Of a stretch of 7,193 bases of DNA, positions 5,799-7,193 are shown in pieces. Numbering within the stretch: the first letter of the stretch is position 1; each line of letters starts with the position of its first letter. Position numbers and translations under genes: made by a program. This DNA is from Bacteroidales bacterium (lineage in GTDB: Bacteria; Bacteroidota; Bacteroidia; Bacteroidales; JAADJA01). The stretch is from positions 1 through 7,193 of the forward strand of contig JAOZLR010000131.1 of assembly GCA_029934735.1 (NCBI GenBank), in the 5' to 3' direction. Below the pieces are notes generated by a model. The model saw only the letters and a list, made by a program, of their open reading frames with translations, had not been told where the DNA came from and did not search any database.

Positions 5799-7157
5799 CT
5801 ATTCAATAATCATTTTTTTCGTATCGCTTCTAACCCCATTCACATCTATTGAGTAAAAGTACATTCCGGATGTGAGACCTTTTGCATCGAACACAACGGA
5901 ATGAACGCCTCCTGATGTTTCGCCTTCTTTGTAGGTTTTTATTTGCTTGCCTGTATAATCAAAAATATTGACTGTTACGATTGCGTCATTAGTGAGTTTA
6001 TAGAATATCCGGGTTGTGCCGCTAAAAGGATTCGGGACATTTTGCAATAATTCACCGTCATCTAAAGCATTAACCTTTTGTTTCATTGATTCCGACAGGT
6101 TCAAGTCATCGCCAGGAAGTAATGAAAGCAGATAATCCCTGTTATCTTCAAAAGTTGTATAGTCGGTAAATTTGTATTGCGACATTGAACCGACATAGCT
6201 TGATGATTTCTGCCCGCCGTTTTCCATAAGCCAATATGTGTAGGATAAGTCAATGATAGCGAAAATACTATCTTCGATCGACTCCGGATTTTGGATAACA
6301 TTCTCGAACCACGAAATGGCATCCGGCCAGTTTGCAAGTTTGATGTTGCAGCGGTTAGCAAGGAAGTCGGCAAGTTTGACAAGCTCCGGATTGTTTTGAA
6401 CGGCAGGTTCGGTTTCGTAATATGTTTTTAGAGAGCTATAATTGTTACCCGCATATTTTTCCAGATTTACCAGTTCTTTTAAAGCAGCCTGGGCAAATTT
6501 TGTATTGGGATATTGTGTTATGACCAGCTGGTATGTTGTTTTTGCTCCTGAGTAATCCTCTTGCTGTGCAAGGTTTGAAGCATTGTTGAACATAGCTTCG
6601 GCATCTGAGCCGTCGTCATTGTCACCGGGGTTCCAGATCGGCTCAATTATGTAAGCACCGGTTGGGCAAAGGTTGCTTGTGGGTACATAATTGCTTCCCC
6701 AGTTATTGTAATGAATATTCAAACCTTCTTCGGAACCTGTGTATCTTACCCAGCAAAAGGTGTTGTCGTTATCGTAGATTTTGTTATAACGTATTATGTG
6801 AGGGAAACTTCCTTTGGTAATGTACAACTGATAGTTCTGATTATCTTTTATTTGTTGCGTAAGCGAATGGCTTTCACCTTCAATTGTTGTTTGGCATTTA
6901 TCAAGAAGTTTAATCCCGATATTATTACTTTCAATTGTGTTGTGGCGGATATCGGCTGTTGAATTATAGATCGTAATACCTTCATTTGTGTTGTTTGAAA
7001 TAGTATTATTTTCTATCAGATTATCACCCTTTCCGTAACCGCTGTTAAGAATTTTAATACCCGTATAACAATTTGTTACACTATTTCCTGAAATGTTGAA
7101 ATTAGGATAGTTATCAATTTTAACAGCATCAGTTAAGGTAGTTATACCAATTATATG
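5799..7157 (-). CDS. Secreted beta-helix/TPR-like protein with type IX secretion sorting domain, 5' end missing or frameshifted
   Basis: The open frame gives 452 residues up to a stop triplet at 7158-7160. Residues 1 to about 160 form repeated N/G/I-rich strands of a right-handed parallel beta-helix (ISGNSVTNCYTGIKI, LIENNTISNNTNEGITI, HNTIESNNIGIKLL), closing with HYNNWGSNY and IIEPIWNPG. About 180-290 is helical and TPR-like (AEAMFNNASNLAQQEDYSGAKTTY, then FAQAALKELVNLEKYAG). The last 83 residues (from 370) are a type A sorting domain: LLQNVPNPFSGTTRI, VNIFDYTGKQIKTY, GLTSGMYFYSI and TKKMIIE. This domain directs passage through the outer membrane and is usually cleaved. The protein would be outside or on the cell surface; its ligand or substrate is unknown. 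There is no ATG in the visible frame; the only start-like codon is TTG at 6827, within the beta-helix. No signal peptide is seen, so the 5' part is beyond a frame break near 7160 or absent. Confidence 0.8.
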   Translation of the reverse strand, partial: HIIGITTLTDAVKIDNYPNFNISGNSVTNCYTGIKILNSGYGKGDNLIENNTISNNTNEGITIYNSTADIRHNTIESNNIGIKLLDKCQTTIEGESHSLTQQIKDNQNYQLYITKGSFPHIIRYNKIYDNDNTFCWVRYTGSEEGLNIHYNNWGSNYVPTSNLCPTGAYIIEPIWNPGDNDDGSDAEAMFNNASNLAQQEDYSGAKTTYQLVITQYPNTKFAQAALKELVNLEKYAGNNYSSLKTYYETEPAVQNNPELVKLADFLANRCNIKLANWPDAISWFENVIQNPESIEDSIFAIIDLSYTYWLMENGGQKSSSYVGSMSQYKFTDYTTFEDNRDYLLSLLPGDDLNLSESMKQKVNALDDGELLQNVPNPFSGTTRIFYKLTNDAIVTVNIFDYTGKQIKTYKEGETSGGVHSVVFDAKGLTSGMYFYSIDVNGVRSDTKKMIIE

Positions 7158-7193
7158 TCAAACCTGCCGATATTATTTGTATTTTTGCAGCAT
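7158..7193 (-). other. Window edge: frame of the beta-helix gene closed by two stops
   Basis: Read on the minus strand in the frame of the beta-helix gene, this piece holds TAA (7175-7173) and TGA (7160-7158). The other two minus-strand frames stay open from the edge into or past this point. They read ...NTNNIGRFDI before TAA at 7153-7151, and ...QIISAGLTYNWYNYLN before TGA further down. Either could be the upstream part of the protein after a single-base shift, but 36 bases are too few to decide. Confidence 0.5.

Noticed and set aside
6825..6827. TTG as the start of the secreted protein
   Set aside because: It is inside the beta-helix repeats, has no signal peptide after it, and the same repeat pattern continues 110 codons upstream.
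6711..6962. Plus-strand reading frame of 83 codons opposite the beta-helix
   Set aside because: It lies opposite regular beta-helix repeats; the repeat pattern exists only on the minus strand.
7180..7187. TATTTTTG on the + strand at the window edge as a promoter for a gene beyond it
   Set aside because: It matches the -7 consensus but has no -33 partner. Such matches are expected by chance several times in an AT-rich window, and no downstream gene can be seen.

Overview
The window looks like a chromosomal segment from a member of the Bacteroidota. The evidence is a type IX secretion C-terminal sorting domain (NVPNPF ... GMYFYSI ... KKMIIE), a PurC of the kind I associate with Bacteroidota, and several TAnnTTTG-type -7 promoter elements close to gene starts. 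The DNA is AT-rich, and most genes lack a convincing Shine-Dalgarno sequence, which is also usual for this phylum.

Left part (1-3896, + strand): a tight four-gene run. phoH (86-1030) is followed after 30 bases by an AAA/ABC-type ATPase gene of the OLD-like predicted-ATPase group (1061-2341). That gene overlaps a small TOPRIM-like gene (2338-2949), which in turn overlaps purC (2946-3896). From memory, phoH and purC are often direct neighbours in this phylum. The ATPase/TOPRIM-like pair would then be an accessory cassette placed between two housekeeping genes. It resembles a split ATPase-TOPRIM defence system (the principle behind OLD, Gabija and PARIS) and is the most interesting item here. 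It has a candidate promoter of its own just downstream of phoH. Its last gene runs into purC with a 4-base stop/start overlap, so purC translation may be coupled to it.

Middle part (3941-4472, - strand): a type II toxin-antitoxin module with the antitoxin gene first and a ParE/RelE-like toxin second, overlapping by 8 bases. It converges on purC and diverges from the next gene. The 63-base divergent gap holds a near-ideal leftward promoter, a likely rightward -7 element and a perfect 10-base palindrome.

Right part (4536-7193): a PLP-dependent sugar aminotransferase of the DegT/DnrJ/EryC1/StrS family on the + strand, then a hairpin terminator that can serve both strands, then on the - strand the 3' part of a secreted protein with a parallel beta-helix region, TPR-like helices and a type IX sorting domain. 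Its frame is closed by stop codons close to the window edge and has no credible start or signal peptide, so the 5' part is missing, frameshifted or outside the window.

No tRNA, rRNA, CRISPR array or insertion sequence was recognised.
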